Assembly (NCBI GenBank): GCA_963706535.1 | Contig: CAVPMU010000015.1 | Coordinates: 221,149 to 285,148 of the forward strand | Length of the DNA: 64,000 bases | DNA from: RPQJ01 sp963706535 | GTDB taxonomy: Bacteria > Pseudomonadota > Gammaproteobacteria > Steroidobacterales > Steroidobacteraceae | Direction of reading: 5' to 3' | Part shown: one piece after another, positions 8,198-16,907 of the stretch | How positions within the stretch are numbered: position 1 is the stretch's first letter | How the letters are laid out: every line of letters starts with the position of its first letter | Program-made: the position numbers and the translations under genes | Notes under the pieces: model-generated | What the model saw: the letters and a program-made list of their open reading frames with translations, nothing else | Told to the model about the DNA's origin: nothing | Database searches by the model: none

Positions 8198-9231
8198 TCG
8201 AGCATCGCGAGGTTCTCGAACGCCTGCTGGAGCGCCGCGACCTGTCGGAGGCGGAGGCCGGCGAGTTGCTGGTCTCGCTGACGGACGCCTCGATTGCACC
8301 GGCGATGGCCGGCGCGCTGCTCGCCGCGCTGCGCTCCAAGGGCATCACGCCGGCGGAAGTGCGCGGCTTCGCCAGCGCGATGCGCGGACTGGCGCGACGG
8401 CCGCACCTGCCGCCAGGTCCACCGGCAGTCGACATCGTCGGCACCGGCGGCGATGCGTCGTTCAGCTTCAACCTGTCGAGCGGCGCGTCGCTGCTCGTGG
8501 CCGCCATGGGCGTGCGGGTCGTCAAGCACGGCAATCGTTCCGTCTCCAGCCGCTCCGGCAGCGCCGACCTGCTCGAGGCGCTGGGCCTGCCCCTGCCCCT
8601 AGACGAGGAGGCCGCGGGCGAGTGCCTCGCCGAGACCGGCTTCACCTTCCTGTTCGCGCCCCACTACCACCCGGCGATGAAGGAAGTGGCTCCCGTGCGT
8701 CGCGCACTCGGCGTGCGTACGGTGTTCAACCTGCTCGGCCCGCTGACCAATCCGGCGGAGCCACCCTTCAGCGTGATCGGTGCCTACAGCGCATCCGCCG
8801 CGCAGCTGATGGCCGAGACGCTTGCGGGCATGCCGATCCAGCGCGTGTTCGTCATCCACGGCGCGCCTGCCTGGGACGAAGCGACGCCCGTCGGGCCCTT
8901 CGAGCTCTACGACGTCCAGCCCGGCCGGGTCGAGCGTCGCGTGCAGGACGCGCTCGATTTCAAACTGCCGCGCTGCACGCCCGGCGACCTCGCGGGTGGC
9001 GATGCGAGCCACAATGCCGCCGGCCTGCGCGCCGTGTTCGAGGGTCGCGACCGCGGCCCCCATCGCGACGCCATCGTGCTGAATGCGGCGCTCGCGCTCG
9101 AAGTCACCGGTGCCGTGGAATCGACCGCCGAGGGCGTGCGCGCCGCCGGCGAGGCCATAGCGCGTGGCGACGCCGAACGACTGCTGGAGAAGCTGGCGGC
9201 GTTTGGACGCAAGGCGGGTGCGAGGGGATAG
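8194..9231 (+). CDS. trpD: Anthranilate phosphoribosyltransferase
   Basis: Transfers phosphoribose from PRPP to anthranilate. 345 residues, GTG start inside GTGA overlapping the trpG stop. The PRPP-binding signature DIVGTGGD is near residue 81, followed by NLSSGAS and VKHGNRSVSS (about 108-117); the C-terminal NAALALEVTG region is also typical. Oddly, the last codons and the TAG stop are supplied by the first GGGGATA heptad of the inverted-repeat element that follows, which suggests that the original 3' end was replaced when the element formed. Confidence 0.95.
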   Translation: MIEHREVLERLLERRDLSEAEAGELLVSLTDASIAPAMAGALLAALRSKGITPAEVRGFASAMRGLARRPHLPPGPPAVDIVGTGGDASFSFNLSSGASLLVAAMGVRVVKHGNRSVSSRSGSADLLEALGLPLPLDEEAAGECLAETGFTFLFAPHYHPAMKEVAPVRRALGVRTVFNLLGPLTNPAEPPFSVIGAYSASAAQLMAETLAGMPIQRVFVIHGAPAWDEATPVGPFELYDVQPGRVERRVQDALDFKLPRCTPGDLAGGDASHNAAGLRAVFEGRDRGPHRDAIVLNAALALEVTGAVESTAEGVRAAGEAIARGDAERLLEKLAAFGRKAGARG

Positions 9232-9346
9232 GGGATAGGGGATAGTGAAGAGCGCTGCGCAATCCGGTTCGTTTCGGTCTGCTGCCGTCGGTGGTAGTGG
9301 CACTCTTGCCACTATCCCCTATCCCCTATCCCCTATCCCCTTCTCC
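9224..9346 (+). repeat. Heptad inverted-repeat element RE1 (inside trp operon, trpD-trpC)
   Basis: Left arm: three GGGGATA heptads (9224-9244) running into GTGAAGAG (9245-9252). Right arm: CTCTTGCCACTATCCCC and four TATCCCC heptads (9313-9340). The ~55-base centre is unique. The arms are complementary in inverted orientation, so RNA or single-stranded DNA would form a long hairpin. The trpD stop codon lies in the first left heptad and the trpC ATG (9353) lies 12 bases after the last right heptad. It shares the TAGTGAAGAG core with RE2-RE4. Confidence 0.85.
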
Positions 9347-9352
9347 TAGCTC

Positions 9353-10177
9353 ATGGGCCTGCTCTCCTCCATGCTCGACTCCAGCCTGCGCCGCGTCGCG
9401 GAGGCCCGCGAGCGCGTGCCGGAGGCGGCGCTGCGGGCGGCAGTGCTCGGTACCCCGTCACCCCCGCGGCTCGTGCTCGACCACCACGGCTTCAACGTCA
9501 TCGCCGAGATGAAACTGCGGTCGCCGTCGCTCGGCGACCTGTCGGCGAGCACCGTGGATCCCGTGCGCCGGCTCGAGGGCTATGCCGAGGGCGGCGCGGC
9601 CGTTTGCTCGATCCTCACCGAGCCGACGCGCTTCGACGGTGACCTCGAGCACCTGCGCCTCGCTGCCGAGACCCTGCAGCCGTACGGCGTGCCGGCGATG
9701 CGGAAGGACTTCCTGGTGGATCCCTACCAGGTGCTCGAGGCGCGCGCCTACGGCGCGTCGGGCGTGCTGCTGATCGTGCGCATGGTGCCGCGTGAACGAC
9801 TCGTGGCATTGCTCGACTGCGCGGCTGAGCAGGGGCTCTTCGTGCTGCTCGAGGCCTTCGATGCGGACGATCTCGACATCGCGGAGGAACTCGCGCGCGA
9901 GCGGCAGGGCCGCGACGAGCAGGTCCTGATGGGGCTCAATTGCCGCGACCTCGAGACGCTCGCGATCGATTTCGAGCGCTTCTACCAGCTCAGGAGCCGC
10001 ATGCCGCTCGACTGGCCGTGCGTCGCCGAGAGCGGGGTGCAGGCCCCGCAGGACGCGGCACGCGTCGCGCAGCTCGGCTATCGACTGGCGCTGGTCGGCA
10101 CCAGCCTGATGCGTCGCGCCGATCCGGCGCGCGCGGTTGCGCAACTGCTGGAGGCGGGCCGCGGAGCCGTGCCCTGA
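9353..10177 (+). CDS. trpC: Indole-3-glycerol-phosphate synthase
   Basis: A TIM-barrel decarboxylase/cyclase of 274 residues that makes indole-3-glycerol phosphate. Motifs include AEMKLRSPSLGDL (Lys of the catalytic set, about 50-62), SILTEPTRFDG, RKDFLVDPYQ (about 117-126), EAFD, GLNCRDLETL and the phosphate-binding AESGV. It is separate from trpF, unlike the E. coli fusion. There is no convincing SD before the ATG, because the upstream sequence is the right arm of RE1 plus a pyrimidine tract. Translation may depend on the hairpin or on coupling to trpD. Confidence 0.95.
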   Translation: MGLLSSMLDSSLRRVAEARERVPEAALRAAVLGTPSPPRLVLDHHGFNVIAEMKLRSPSLGDLSASTVDPVRRLEGYAEGGAAVCSILTEPTRFDGDLEHLRLAAETLQPYGVPAMRKDFLVDPYQVLEARAYGASGVLLIVRMVPRERLVALLDCAAEQGLFVLLEAFDADDLDIAEELARERQGRDEQVLMGLNCRDLETLAIDFERFYQLRSRMPLDWPCVAESGVQAPQDAARVAQLGYRLALVGTSLMRRADPARAVAQLLEAGRGAVP

Positions 10178-10184
10178 GACGATC

Positions 10185-10808
10185 GTGAGCGCACTGTGGA
10201 TCAAGATCTGCGGCATGACGACGGGCGAGGCCATCGAGGCCGCCGCGCAGGCCGGTGCCGATGCCGTGGGTTTCGTTTTCTTCGCGGACTCGCCGCGCAA
10301 CCTGGCGGTCGAGGCGGCGCATGAACTCCAGGCAGCCGTGCCCGCGGGGATCGAGCGCGTCGCCGTGTTCCTGCACCCGGCGCAGGCATTGGTGGACGAG
10401 GTGGTCGCGGCCGTCGGGCCCGACTGGATTCAGACGGACGCCGAGGACCTGGAACGACTCCGTCTGCCGCCGGGGCAGCGGGTACTCCCGGTTCTTCGCA
10501 ATGCCGCGTCCCTGCCGAGCCCGATGCCACTGCGTTGCCTGCTCGAGAGCGCGCGCAGCGGAGTCGGTGAGCGTGGCGACTGGGACGCTGCGGCACGCCT
10601 GGCCCCGCTCACGCAGCTCGTGCTGGCGGGTGGACTCGACGAGGGCAACGTCGCCGCAGCGGTGCGCGCGGTGCGCCCGTTCGGGGTCGACGTGAGTTCC
10701 GGAGTCGAGAGCCGTCGCGGCGTGAAGGACGCCACCCGCATCCATGAATTCGTCCGGGCCGCCCGCGCGGCGAGCGTGCCCGGCCATGTCGAGGAGTATC
10801 GTCGATGA
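10185..10808 (+). CDS. trpF: Phosphoribosylanthranilate isomerase
   Basis: An Amadori-type TIM-barrel isomerase, 207 residues from the GTG at 10185. This start is chosen because it lies 7 bases after the trpC stop and puts IKICGMT, the conserved N-terminal motif with the catalytic Cys, at residues 6-12. An earlier in-frame ATG lies inside trpC. Other signatures: ADAVGFVFFADSPR, LAGGL and DVSSGVES (phosphate-binding, with the catalytic Asp). The stop overlaps the trpB start (ATGA). Confidence 0.93.
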   Translation: MSALWIKICGMTTGEAIEAAAQAGADAVGFVFFADSPRNLAVEAAHELQAAVPAGIERVAVFLHPAQALVDEVVAAVGPDWIQTDAEDLERLRLPPGQRVLPVLRNAASLPSPMPLRCLLESARSGVGERGDWDAAARLAPLTQLVLAGGLDEGNVAAAVRAVRPFGVDVSSGVESRRGVKDATRIHEFVRAARAASVPGHVEEYRR

Positions 10809-12049
10809 GAACCGAGGCCCTGAAGATCGACCGGGAGGCATTGCTCGCGCAAGTGCTGCGCGGCGTGTTTCCCGACGAGCGTGGCCGCTACGGCCCGTTC
10901 GGTGGCCGCTACGTTCCGGAGACCCTGGTGCCCGCGCTCGATCGGCTCGAGGCAGGCGTGCGCAGCATCCTGCCGGATGCCGGGTTTCGCGCCGAGCTCG
11001 AGTCGGAGCTGCGGACCTGGGTGGGGCGACCGACGCCGCTCACGTTCGCCGGCGAGCTCTCGCGTCGCTGGGGCGCCGAGGTGTGGCTCAAGCGCGAGGA
11101 TCTCGCGCACACGGGCGCGCACAAGATCAACAACGCGATCGGGCAGGCGCTGCTCGCGAAGCGCCTCGGCGCGAAGCGCATCGTCGCCGAAACCGGCGCG
11201 GGGCAGCATGGCGTGGCCTCCGCCGCCGCGTGCGCGCGCCTCGGCATGCCTTGCGTCGTATACATGGGCTCGGTCGACATGGAACGCCAGGCGCCGAACG
11301 TCGGGCGCATGAAGCTCCTCGGCGCGCAGGTCGTGCCGGTCACGAGCGGCGACAAGACGCTGCGCGCCGCCATCGACGAGGCGCTGCGCGACTGGGTCGC
11401 CGACCCGAACGGCACCTACTACCTGCTCGGCTCGGCCGTCGGTCCGCATCCGTATCCGTACCTCGTGCGCGAGTTCCAGTCCGTCATCGGCGTCGAGGCG
11501 CGCGCGCAGATGCTCGAGCAGGCAGACGCGCTGCCGGACGTCGCGGTCGCCTGTGTCGGCGGCGGGTCGAACGCCATCGGTCTGTTCCATCCCTTCGTCC
11601 GCGACCTCGGCGTGAAGCTGCTCGGCCTCGAGGCGGGCGGCGCGGGCACCGGGCTCGGCCAGAACGCCGCGTCCATCGCCTACGGCACGCCGGGCGTGCT
11701 GCAGGGCTGCTATTCGCTGCTGCTGCAGGACGAGCACGGCCAGATTCAGGAAACGCAATCCGTCTCCGCCGGACTCGACTATCCGGGCGTCGGCCCGGAG
11801 CACGCGCTGCTCGCAAGCGTGGGTCGCGTCACCTATGAGGCGGCGGAGGACGACGAATCGCTCGAGGCGCTCGCGGAGTGTTGCCAGGCCGAGGGCATCC
11901 TGCCCGCGATCGAGAGCGCGCACGCCTTCGCCGGTGCGAAGCGCTACGCGCACGCAAACCCCGGCAGCCGGATCCTCATCGGCCTGTCCGGCCGCGGGGA
12001 CAAGGACATGCCGACGCTGCAGCGCACGCTGCTGCAGGGGAGGCCGTGA
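10805..12049 (+). CDS. trpB: Tryptophan synthase beta subunit
   Basis: The PLP enzyme that joins indole and serine. 414 residues. The Schiff-base lysine is Lys107 in HTGAHKINNAIGQAL; ETGAGQHG (substrate carboxylate loop) and the phosphate-binding CVGGGSNAIG follow. The start overlaps the trpF stop and the stop overlaps the trpA start (TGATG), as expected for a subunit pair made in equal amounts. Confidence 0.96.
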   Translation: MRTEALKIDREALLAQVLRGVFPDERGRYGPFGGRYVPETLVPALDRLEAGVRSILPDAGFRAELESELRTWVGRPTPLTFAGELSRRWGAEVWLKREDLAHTGAHKINNAIGQALLAKRLGAKRIVAETGAGQHGVASAAACARLGMPCVVYMGSVDMERQAPNVGRMKLLGAQVVPVTSGDKTLRAAIDEALRDWVADPNGTYYLLGSAVGPHPYPYLVREFQSVIGVEARAQMLEQADALPDVAVACVGGGSNAIGLFHPFVRDLGVKLLGLEAGGAGTGLGQNAASIAYGTPGVLQGCYSLLLQDEHGQIQETQSVSAGLDYPGVGPEHALLASVGRVTYEAAEDDESLEALAECCQAEGILPAIESAHAFAGAKRYAHANPGSRILIGLSGRGDKDMPTLQRTLLQGRP

Positions 12050-12825
12050 TGGGCAAGCCGCGCGATTCGATCGGCGCCGCGATCCGCGAGGCCGGCGCGC
12101 AGGGACGGCCCGCCGTCGTGGCGTTCATGACCGCGGGTTTCCCGGACCGGGCAGGGTTCGGCGCGAACCTCACCGCCATCGGCGGCGAGGCCGACGTGGT
12201 CGAGATCGGCGTGCCGTTCACCGACCCGATGGCGGACGGCATGACCATCCAGCGCGCGAGCTTCGCCGCGCTTCGGGGCGGGTTCACGCTGCCGTGGCTG
12301 CTCGAGGAGCTTGGGCGGATGCAGCCCCGCCCGCGTGCGCCGCTGCTGCTGATGAGCTACCTGAACCCGTTGCTGGCCTACGGGCTCGACCGGCTGCCGG
12401 AGGCCGCCGCGCGGGCCGGGGTCGCCGGATTCATCATCCCGGACCTGCCCTACGAGGAGAGCGCCGAGATGCGCGCCGCGCTCGACCGGCAAGGACTCGC
12501 ACTCGTGCAGATGGTCACGCCGGTGACGCCGGCCGAACGGTTGAAAATGCTGTGCGAGGCGAGCCAGGGCTTCGTCTATGCGGTGACCATGACGGGCACC
12601 ACGGGCAAGCAGGTCGCGGTACCCGACGACGTGCTCGACTACATGGACCGCGTGCGTGCCGTCTCGCCGGTACCGGTCTGCGCCGGATTCGGCATCCGCA
12701 GCCGCGAGCAGGTGGCCCGCATGCAGGGGCACGTCGACGGGGTGGTGGTGGGCTCGGCGCTCGTCGAGGTGCTCGAGCGAGGCGGGGACGCGGTCGGGTT
12801 CCTGAGGGCGCTGCAGGCCCGCTGA
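12049..12825 (+). CDS. trpA: Tryptophan synthase alpha subunit
   Basis: Cleaves indole-3-glycerol phosphate and channels indole to TrpB. 258 residues, slightly shorter than the E. coli protein (268). The catalytic Glu and Asp are in VVEIGVPFTDPMADG (about 46-60); PDLPYEES, the loop MTGTTGK and the phosphate site GFGIRSREQ follow. It is the last gene of the trp operon. No clear intrinsic terminator was seen before the convergent HD-domain gene, whose stop is only 7 bases away. Confidence 0.95.
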   Translation: MGKPRDSIGAAIREAGAQGRPAVVAFMTAGFPDRAGFGANLTAIGGEADVVEIGVPFTDPMADGMTIQRASFAALRGGFTLPWLLEELGRMQPRPRAPLLLMSYLNPLLAYGLDRLPEAAARAGVAGFIIPDLPYEESAEMRAALDRQGLALVQMVTPVTPAERLKMLCEASQGFVYAVTMTGTTGKQVAVPDDVLDYMDRVRAVSPVPVCAGFGIRSREQVARMQGHVDGVVVGSALVEVLERGGDAVGFLRALQAR

Positions 12826-12832
12826 GCGGTCG

Positions 12833-13831
12833 TCAGGAGGCGGTGACCGTGCTGGTCAGGTGGTTGATCACCAGCGCGCGCACGTTCTGCAGCGGGTTCT
12901 TCTCCCACGTGAAGCAGGGCGGCTCGCGGCGCAGCATCGACCAGCGCTTGGTGTGCAGCACCTGCTTCAGGTAGTCGAGGTTGCGCTCGATCGCCTCGAG
13001 GTAGGGATTGCGTCCACCGAACAGCACTTCGAAGTAGCGGTACGCGCCGCCGAACTCGCCGTCGAGCCGCGTGCGCATGGTCTCGGCGACGAATTCCGGC
13101 GTCTGCCTGAGCACGTCGAGGCCCGACGCGTAGGTCACCTTGAGTTCGCCCTCCTTGCCGCGCGCCATGGCGACGCCGCCGAGCACGAACTCCGGATAGA
13201 GGCGGTCGCGGCACTTCTCGAGGTAACAGCGGTCGGCCATCTGCGCCATCATGTCCGCGGTGCCGACGAGGTGACCGACCTTGCGGTCGCGCGGGTCGTC
13301 GAGGCGGATCTGGTCGAACCCGAGCTCGTAGCCCGTGAAGTGGACGATCTGCGTCGCCACCGGCACCCACTCCGCCATGCCGATCGTCGGCAGGTAGCGG
13401 GCGAGGAACTGCGCGCTGCGGCCCACGTGCGTGCGCGTGAACTCGGCGCCGTTGCGATGCTGCGTGTCGTCCGTCTGGCGGATGTAGCCGGCATCGTGGA
13501 ACAGCGCAACCACGATGCCCATCACCGCGCGGTCCGCGCCGAGCCGCTGCTCGGCGACGTGCGACTTCTCATAGCCCGCGAGCAGACGTGCCATCGCGAG
13601 CGTGTCGTCGAGCGAGTGCTGCACGTCGTGGTAGACGGTGTCGCAGCCGAAGTAGCCGGGGAACTGGCCGTTGAAGAGTCGCTCGAAGTCGGCGAAGGCG
13701 GCCTGGATGCGGTCGACCTGTCCCGCCGGCCAGGTCTGCGTGAAGATCTCCTCGACCGCGCGACGCACCGCCGCGACCGAGCTCACCTGCACGGTGTTCG
13801 TCACGTCGTAATCGCTGCGCCGGTACCGCAT
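12833..13831 (-). CDS. HD-domain metal-dependent phosphohydrolase family protein
   Basis: About 332 residues from the ATG at 13831. A longer frame reaches 13933, but the N-terminus MRYRRSDYDV looks like the natural start. Metal-site-like motifs are YHDVQHSLD, the classical HD pair in ALFHDAGY, and a downstream HFTGYELG His. The order H...HD...H...D fits the HD/PDEase superfamily, which hydrolyses nucleotides or cyclic nucleotides. There is no GYP motif, so it is not a classic c-di-GMP HD-GYP enzyme. No signal peptide. Substrate unknown. Convergent with trpA. Confidence 0.75.
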   Translation of the reverse strand: MRYRRSDYDVTNTVQVSSVAAVRRAVEEIFTQTWPAGQVDRIQAAFADFERLFNGQFPGYFGCDTVYHDVQHSLDDTLAMARLLAGYEKSHVAEQRLGADRAVMGIVVALFHDAGYIRQTDDTQHRNGAEFTRTHVGRSAQFLARYLPTIGMAEWVPVATQIVHFTGYELGFDQIRLDDPRDRKVGHLVGTADMMAQMADRCYLEKCRDRLYPEFVLGGVAMARGKEGELKVTYASGLDVLRQTPEFVAETMRTRLDGEFGGAYRYFEVLFGGRNPYLEAIERNLDYLKQVLHTKRWSMLRREPPCFTWEKNPLQNVRALVINHLTSTVTAS

Positions 13832-13948
13832 GCTCGTTGTTGTTATGGATGGTGCTTGGCTGGCACGGTTCGTTCCAATGACGGCGAGTGTAGACAAAGC
13901 CCCCGGGAACGCCAGAGTCAAATTTTTCGACACCCCCCGCGCCGATGC

Positions 13949-14716
13949 CTATATGTCAAACATGGCGAGCACCGGCGTGTGGTCGGAAGGCCGCTCGAGC
14001 TTCCGCGGTGCCTTGTCGATGCGGCATTCCGCGCATTTTTCGGCCAGTTTGCGGCTGGCGAGGATCAGGTCGATTCTGAGACCTGCGTTGCGCCTGAACG
14101 CCATCATCCGGTAGTCCCACCACGAAAACGATTTCTCGGGCTGCTCGAAGCGTCGGAAGCAGTCCTCGAGCCCGGTCGCGAGCAGTTCCCGGAGCGCCGC
14201 TCGCTCCGGCTCGCTCACGTGCACCGAGCCTTCCCAGGCCTTCGGGTCGTGCACGTCGCGATCCTCCGGGGCGATGTTGTAGTCGCCGAGCACCACGAGG
14301 TCGGGATGGCGCGCGAGCTCCGTGCTCACGTACCCGCGCAGGGCGGCGAGCCAGCGCAGCTTGTATTCGTACTTGTCGGAGCCCACGGCCTGGCCGTTCG
14401 GCACGTACACGTCGATCACGCGCACGCCCGAGACCGTCGCGGCGAGCGCGCGCTTCTGCTCGTCCTGGAATCCGGGGATGCCGGCGACCACGTCCTCGAG
14501 CGGCTGCCTGGAGACGATCGCCACGCCGTTGTAGGTGCGCTGCCCGGCGAAGGCGACGTGCAGGCCCAGCGCCTCGAGCTCGTCCTTCGGGAAATCGGGG
14601 TCGGGGAGCTTGGTCTCCTGCAGCGCGATCACGTCGACGGGATTGGCCGCGAGCCAGTCCGTGAGGTGCGGCAGGCGGACGCGGAGGGAGTTGACGTTCC
14701 AGGTAGCGAGCAGCAT
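13949..14716 (-). CDS. xthA: Exodeoxyribonuclease III
   Basis: The AP endonuclease/3' exonuclease of base-excision repair, 255 residues starting MLLATWNVNSLRVRL. Conserved metal/catalytic segments: NVNSLR (Asn7 region), ALQETKL (metal Glu), VYVPNG, LGDYNIAPEDRDVHD (Asp/Asn pair), WWDYRMMAFRRNAGLRID, and SDHTPV near the C-terminus. The ATG has no SD. Its immediate upstream sequence is the pyrimidine end of repeat RE2, and prlC lies upstream on the same strand. An ORF track would extend further upstream only by reading through the repeat. Confidence 0.93.
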   Translation of the reverse strand: MLLATWNVNSLRVRLPHLTDWLAANPVDVIALQETKLPDPDFPKDELEALGLHVAFAGQRTYNGVAIVSRQPLEDVVAGIPGFQDEQKRALAATVSGVRVIDVYVPNGQAVGSDKYEYKLRWLAALRGYVSTELARHPDLVVLGDYNIAPEDRDVHDPKAWEGSVHVSEPERAALRELLATGLEDCFRRFEQPEKSFSWWDYRMMAFRRNAGLRIDLILASRKLAEKCAECRIDKAPRKLERPSDHTPVLAMFDI

Positions 14717-14720
14717 GGAG

Positions 14721-14878
14721 GAGCGGATAGTGAACAGCGGATAGCGGATAGCGGATAGCGGATAGTGAAGAGGAAGAGAGGGGGTAATGACTCGGGGATA
14801 GGGGGGTAGTGAAGAGGCGGGCGCAAAGCGCCCTCCGATTCTTTCACTATCCGCTATCCGCTGTTCACTATCCGCTTC
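14721..14878 (-). repeat. Heptad inverted-repeat element RE2 (prlC-xthA)
   Basis: The plus-strand left arm has GCGGATA, GTGAACA, then four GCGGATA units and GTGAAGAGG. The right arm (14842-14878) carries TATCCGC units interrupted by TGTTCAC at the matching place, so the variant heptad is mirrored in both arms. A second inner copy of the core (GGGGTAGTGAAGAGGCGGGC, about 14803-14822) is present. The element starts 2 bases after the prlC TGA and ends 4-5 bases before the xthA ATG. Confidence 0.85.
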
Positions 14879-14879
14879 C

Positions 14880-16898
14880 TCACGCGGCCATTCCCATCTG
14901 CCGCAGCAGCGGCTCGATCTCGGGCCGCCGCCCGCGGAACTCGACGAACGCCTCCATCGCGTCGCGGCCGCCGCCGCGCTCGAGGATGGAGCGCAGGAAG
15001 CGTCGTGCCGTCGCCGGGTCGAACACGCCGTGCTCCGCGAAGGCGCCGAACGCATCCGCCGACAGGACCTCGGCCCACTTGTAGCTGTAGTAGCCCGCGG
15101 CATACCCGCCGGAGAAGATGTGCTGGAAACCGTGCGGGAAGCGGTTGAACTCCGGCGGCCGCACCACGGCGACCTCGTCGCGGACCTCGGCCAGCGTCGC
15201 GGCGATGCGGGGCGGGGCGGACGGGTCGTACTCGGCGTGCAGCCGGAAGTCGAACAGCGCGAACTCGAGCTGCCGCACGGTCTGTATGCCGGCCTGGAAC
15301 GTGCGGCTCGCCTGCAGCCGGGCCAGCATCCCCGCCGGCAAGGGCTCGCCCGTCGTGACGTGCGCGGAGATGAGCGGCAGCACCTCGTCGCGCCAGGCGA
15401 AATTCTCCATGAACTGGCTTGGCAACTCGACCGCATCCCAGGGCACGCCGTTGATGCCCGCCACGCTCGGGTAGTCCACGCGCGTCAGCATGTGGTGCAG
15501 GCCGTGCCCGAATTCGTGGAACAGCGTGAGCACGTCACCGTGGGTGAGCAGCGAGGGCTGGTCGTCCACCTGCGGCGTGAAATTGCACACCAGGTAGGCG
15601 ACCGGCAGCGCGCTGACATCCGCGATGCGGATGCGGCCCACGCACTCGTCCATCCAGGCGCCGCCGCGTTTCTTCGGCCGCGCATGGAGGTCGAGGAAGA
15701 AGCCGCCGCGGGGCGTGCCGTCACGCTCGAGGATGTCGAAGTACCTCACGTCCGGGTGGTAGACCTCGACCTCGGGCCGCGCCACGATCCGCACGCCGTA
15801 GAGACGCGTGATGACCGTGAACAGCCCGGCGAGCACACGTGGCAGCGGAAAGTAAGGGCGCAGTGCCTCCTCGGAGACGTTGAGGCGCTCGCGCTTCATG
15901 CGCTCCGAGTAGAACGCCACGTCCCAGGCGTCGAGCGGGCGGCCCGCGAACGCCTCGAGCTCGGTGAACTCGCGCTGGGCGGCCGGGCGGCTCACCCGCG
16001 CGAGCTCGCGCAGGAAGCCGAGCACTTCCGAAGTCTCGTGGGCCATCTTGGTCGCGAGCGAATACTCGGCGAAGTTGGCAAAGCCGGCCAGGGCCGCCGC
16101 CTCGTGTCGCAGGCCGAGGATCTCCGCCATCAGTGGCGTGTTGTCCCAGCGTCCGGCGTGCGGGCCGCGATCCGAGGCGCGCGTCACCCACGCTTCGTAG
16201 AACTCGCGCCGCAGCTCGCCGGACTCGCCGTGCGTCATCACGGCCTGGTAGTTGGGCGCGTCGAGTGCCAGGCGCCATCCCGGTTCGCCCGCCGCTTCGG
16301 CGGCCTGCCGCGCACGTTGCACGGTCGCCGGCGGCAGGCCCGCGAGATCGGCTTCGTCCGTTACCTGCCGGGACCAGGCGTTGGTCGCATCCAGCACGTT
16401 CTCGTCGAACTTCGCCTGCACGGTGGCGAGGCGCTCCATGACCTCGCCGAAGCGGCGCTTGCGGTCGGCCGGCAGCGACACCCCCGCGAGGCGGAAGTCG
16501 CGCAGGGCGTTCTCCACCAGCTTGCGCTGCGCGGGGTCGAGCCGGTCGCCCTCGCGGTCCATCACCCGCTGGTAGGCCGCGCAGAGCTGCTCGTTCTGCG
16601 CGATCTCGGTGTGGTAGGCGGTGAGCAGCGGCAGGCAGGCGTTGTACGCCGCGCGCAGCCCGTCGCTGTTCATCACACCGTTCAGGTGGCCCACCGGCGA
16701 CCAGGCCCGCGCGAGCCGGTGATGCATGCGCTCGATGGGGGCCACGAGTCCGTCCCAGCCCTCGGCGCCGCTCGCGAGCAGCGCGGCGAGGGTCCGGCGA
16801 TTGTCGTCGAGCAGCTGGCGGATGGCCGGCTCGACGTGCGTGGCTTCGATCTTGCTGAACTGAGGGAGTGGCGTGTCGGCGAGGAGGGGATTGCTCAT
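14880..16898 (-). CDS. prlC: Oligopeptidase A (M3 family zinc metallopeptidase)
   Basis: A 672-residue cytosolic M3 peptidase that degrades short peptides such as cleaved signal peptides. The zinc/catalytic motif HEFGHGLHH is at about residue 455, with the downstream Glu ligand in the conserved LPSQFMENFAW segment. FSGGYAAGYYSYKWAEVL near the C-terminus is typical of PrlC/Dcp. Length is normal for PrlC (about 680). It has its own start and is followed by RE2 and xthA on the same strand. Confidence 0.95.
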   Translation of the reverse strand: MSNPLLADTPLPQFSKIEATHVEPAIRQLLDDNRRTLAALLASGAEGWDGLVAPIERMHHRLARAWSPVGHLNGVMNSDGLRAAYNACLPLLTAYHTEIAQNEQLCAAYQRVMDREGDRLDPAQRKLVENALRDFRLAGVSLPADRKRRFGEVMERLATVQAKFDENVLDATNAWSRQVTDEADLAGLPPATVQRARQAAEAAGEPGWRLALDAPNYQAVMTHGESGELRREFYEAWVTRASDRGPHAGRWDNTPLMAEILGLRHEAAALAGFANFAEYSLATKMAHETSEVLGFLRELARVSRPAAQREFTELEAFAGRPLDAWDVAFYSERMKRERLNVSEEALRPYFPLPRVLAGLFTVITRLYGVRIVARPEVEVYHPDVRYFDILERDGTPRGGFFLDLHARPKKRGGAWMDECVGRIRIADVSALPVAYLVCNFTPQVDDQPSLLTHGDVLTLFHEFGHGLHHMLTRVDYPSVAGINGVPWDAVELPSQFMENFAWRDEVLPLISAHVTTGEPLPAGMLARLQASRTFQAGIQTVRQLEFALFDFRLHAEYDPSAPPRIAATLAEVRDEVAVVRPPEFNRFPHGFQHIFSGGYAAGYYSYKWAEVLSADAFGAFAEHGVFDPATARRFLRSILERGGGRDAMEAFVEFRGRRPEIEPLLRQMGMAA

Positions 16899-16907
16899 CG
16901 GCCTATT

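Noticed and set aside
9224..9340. Heptad arrays considered as a CRISPR
   Set aside because: Units are 7 bases, contiguous and arranged as inverted arms; no spacers and no cas genes.
13832..13933. Upstream extension of the HD-domain gene to 13933
   Set aside because: The extra 34 residues look like read-through of non-coding DNA; the start at 13831 gives the more natural N-terminus, though no strong SD decides it.
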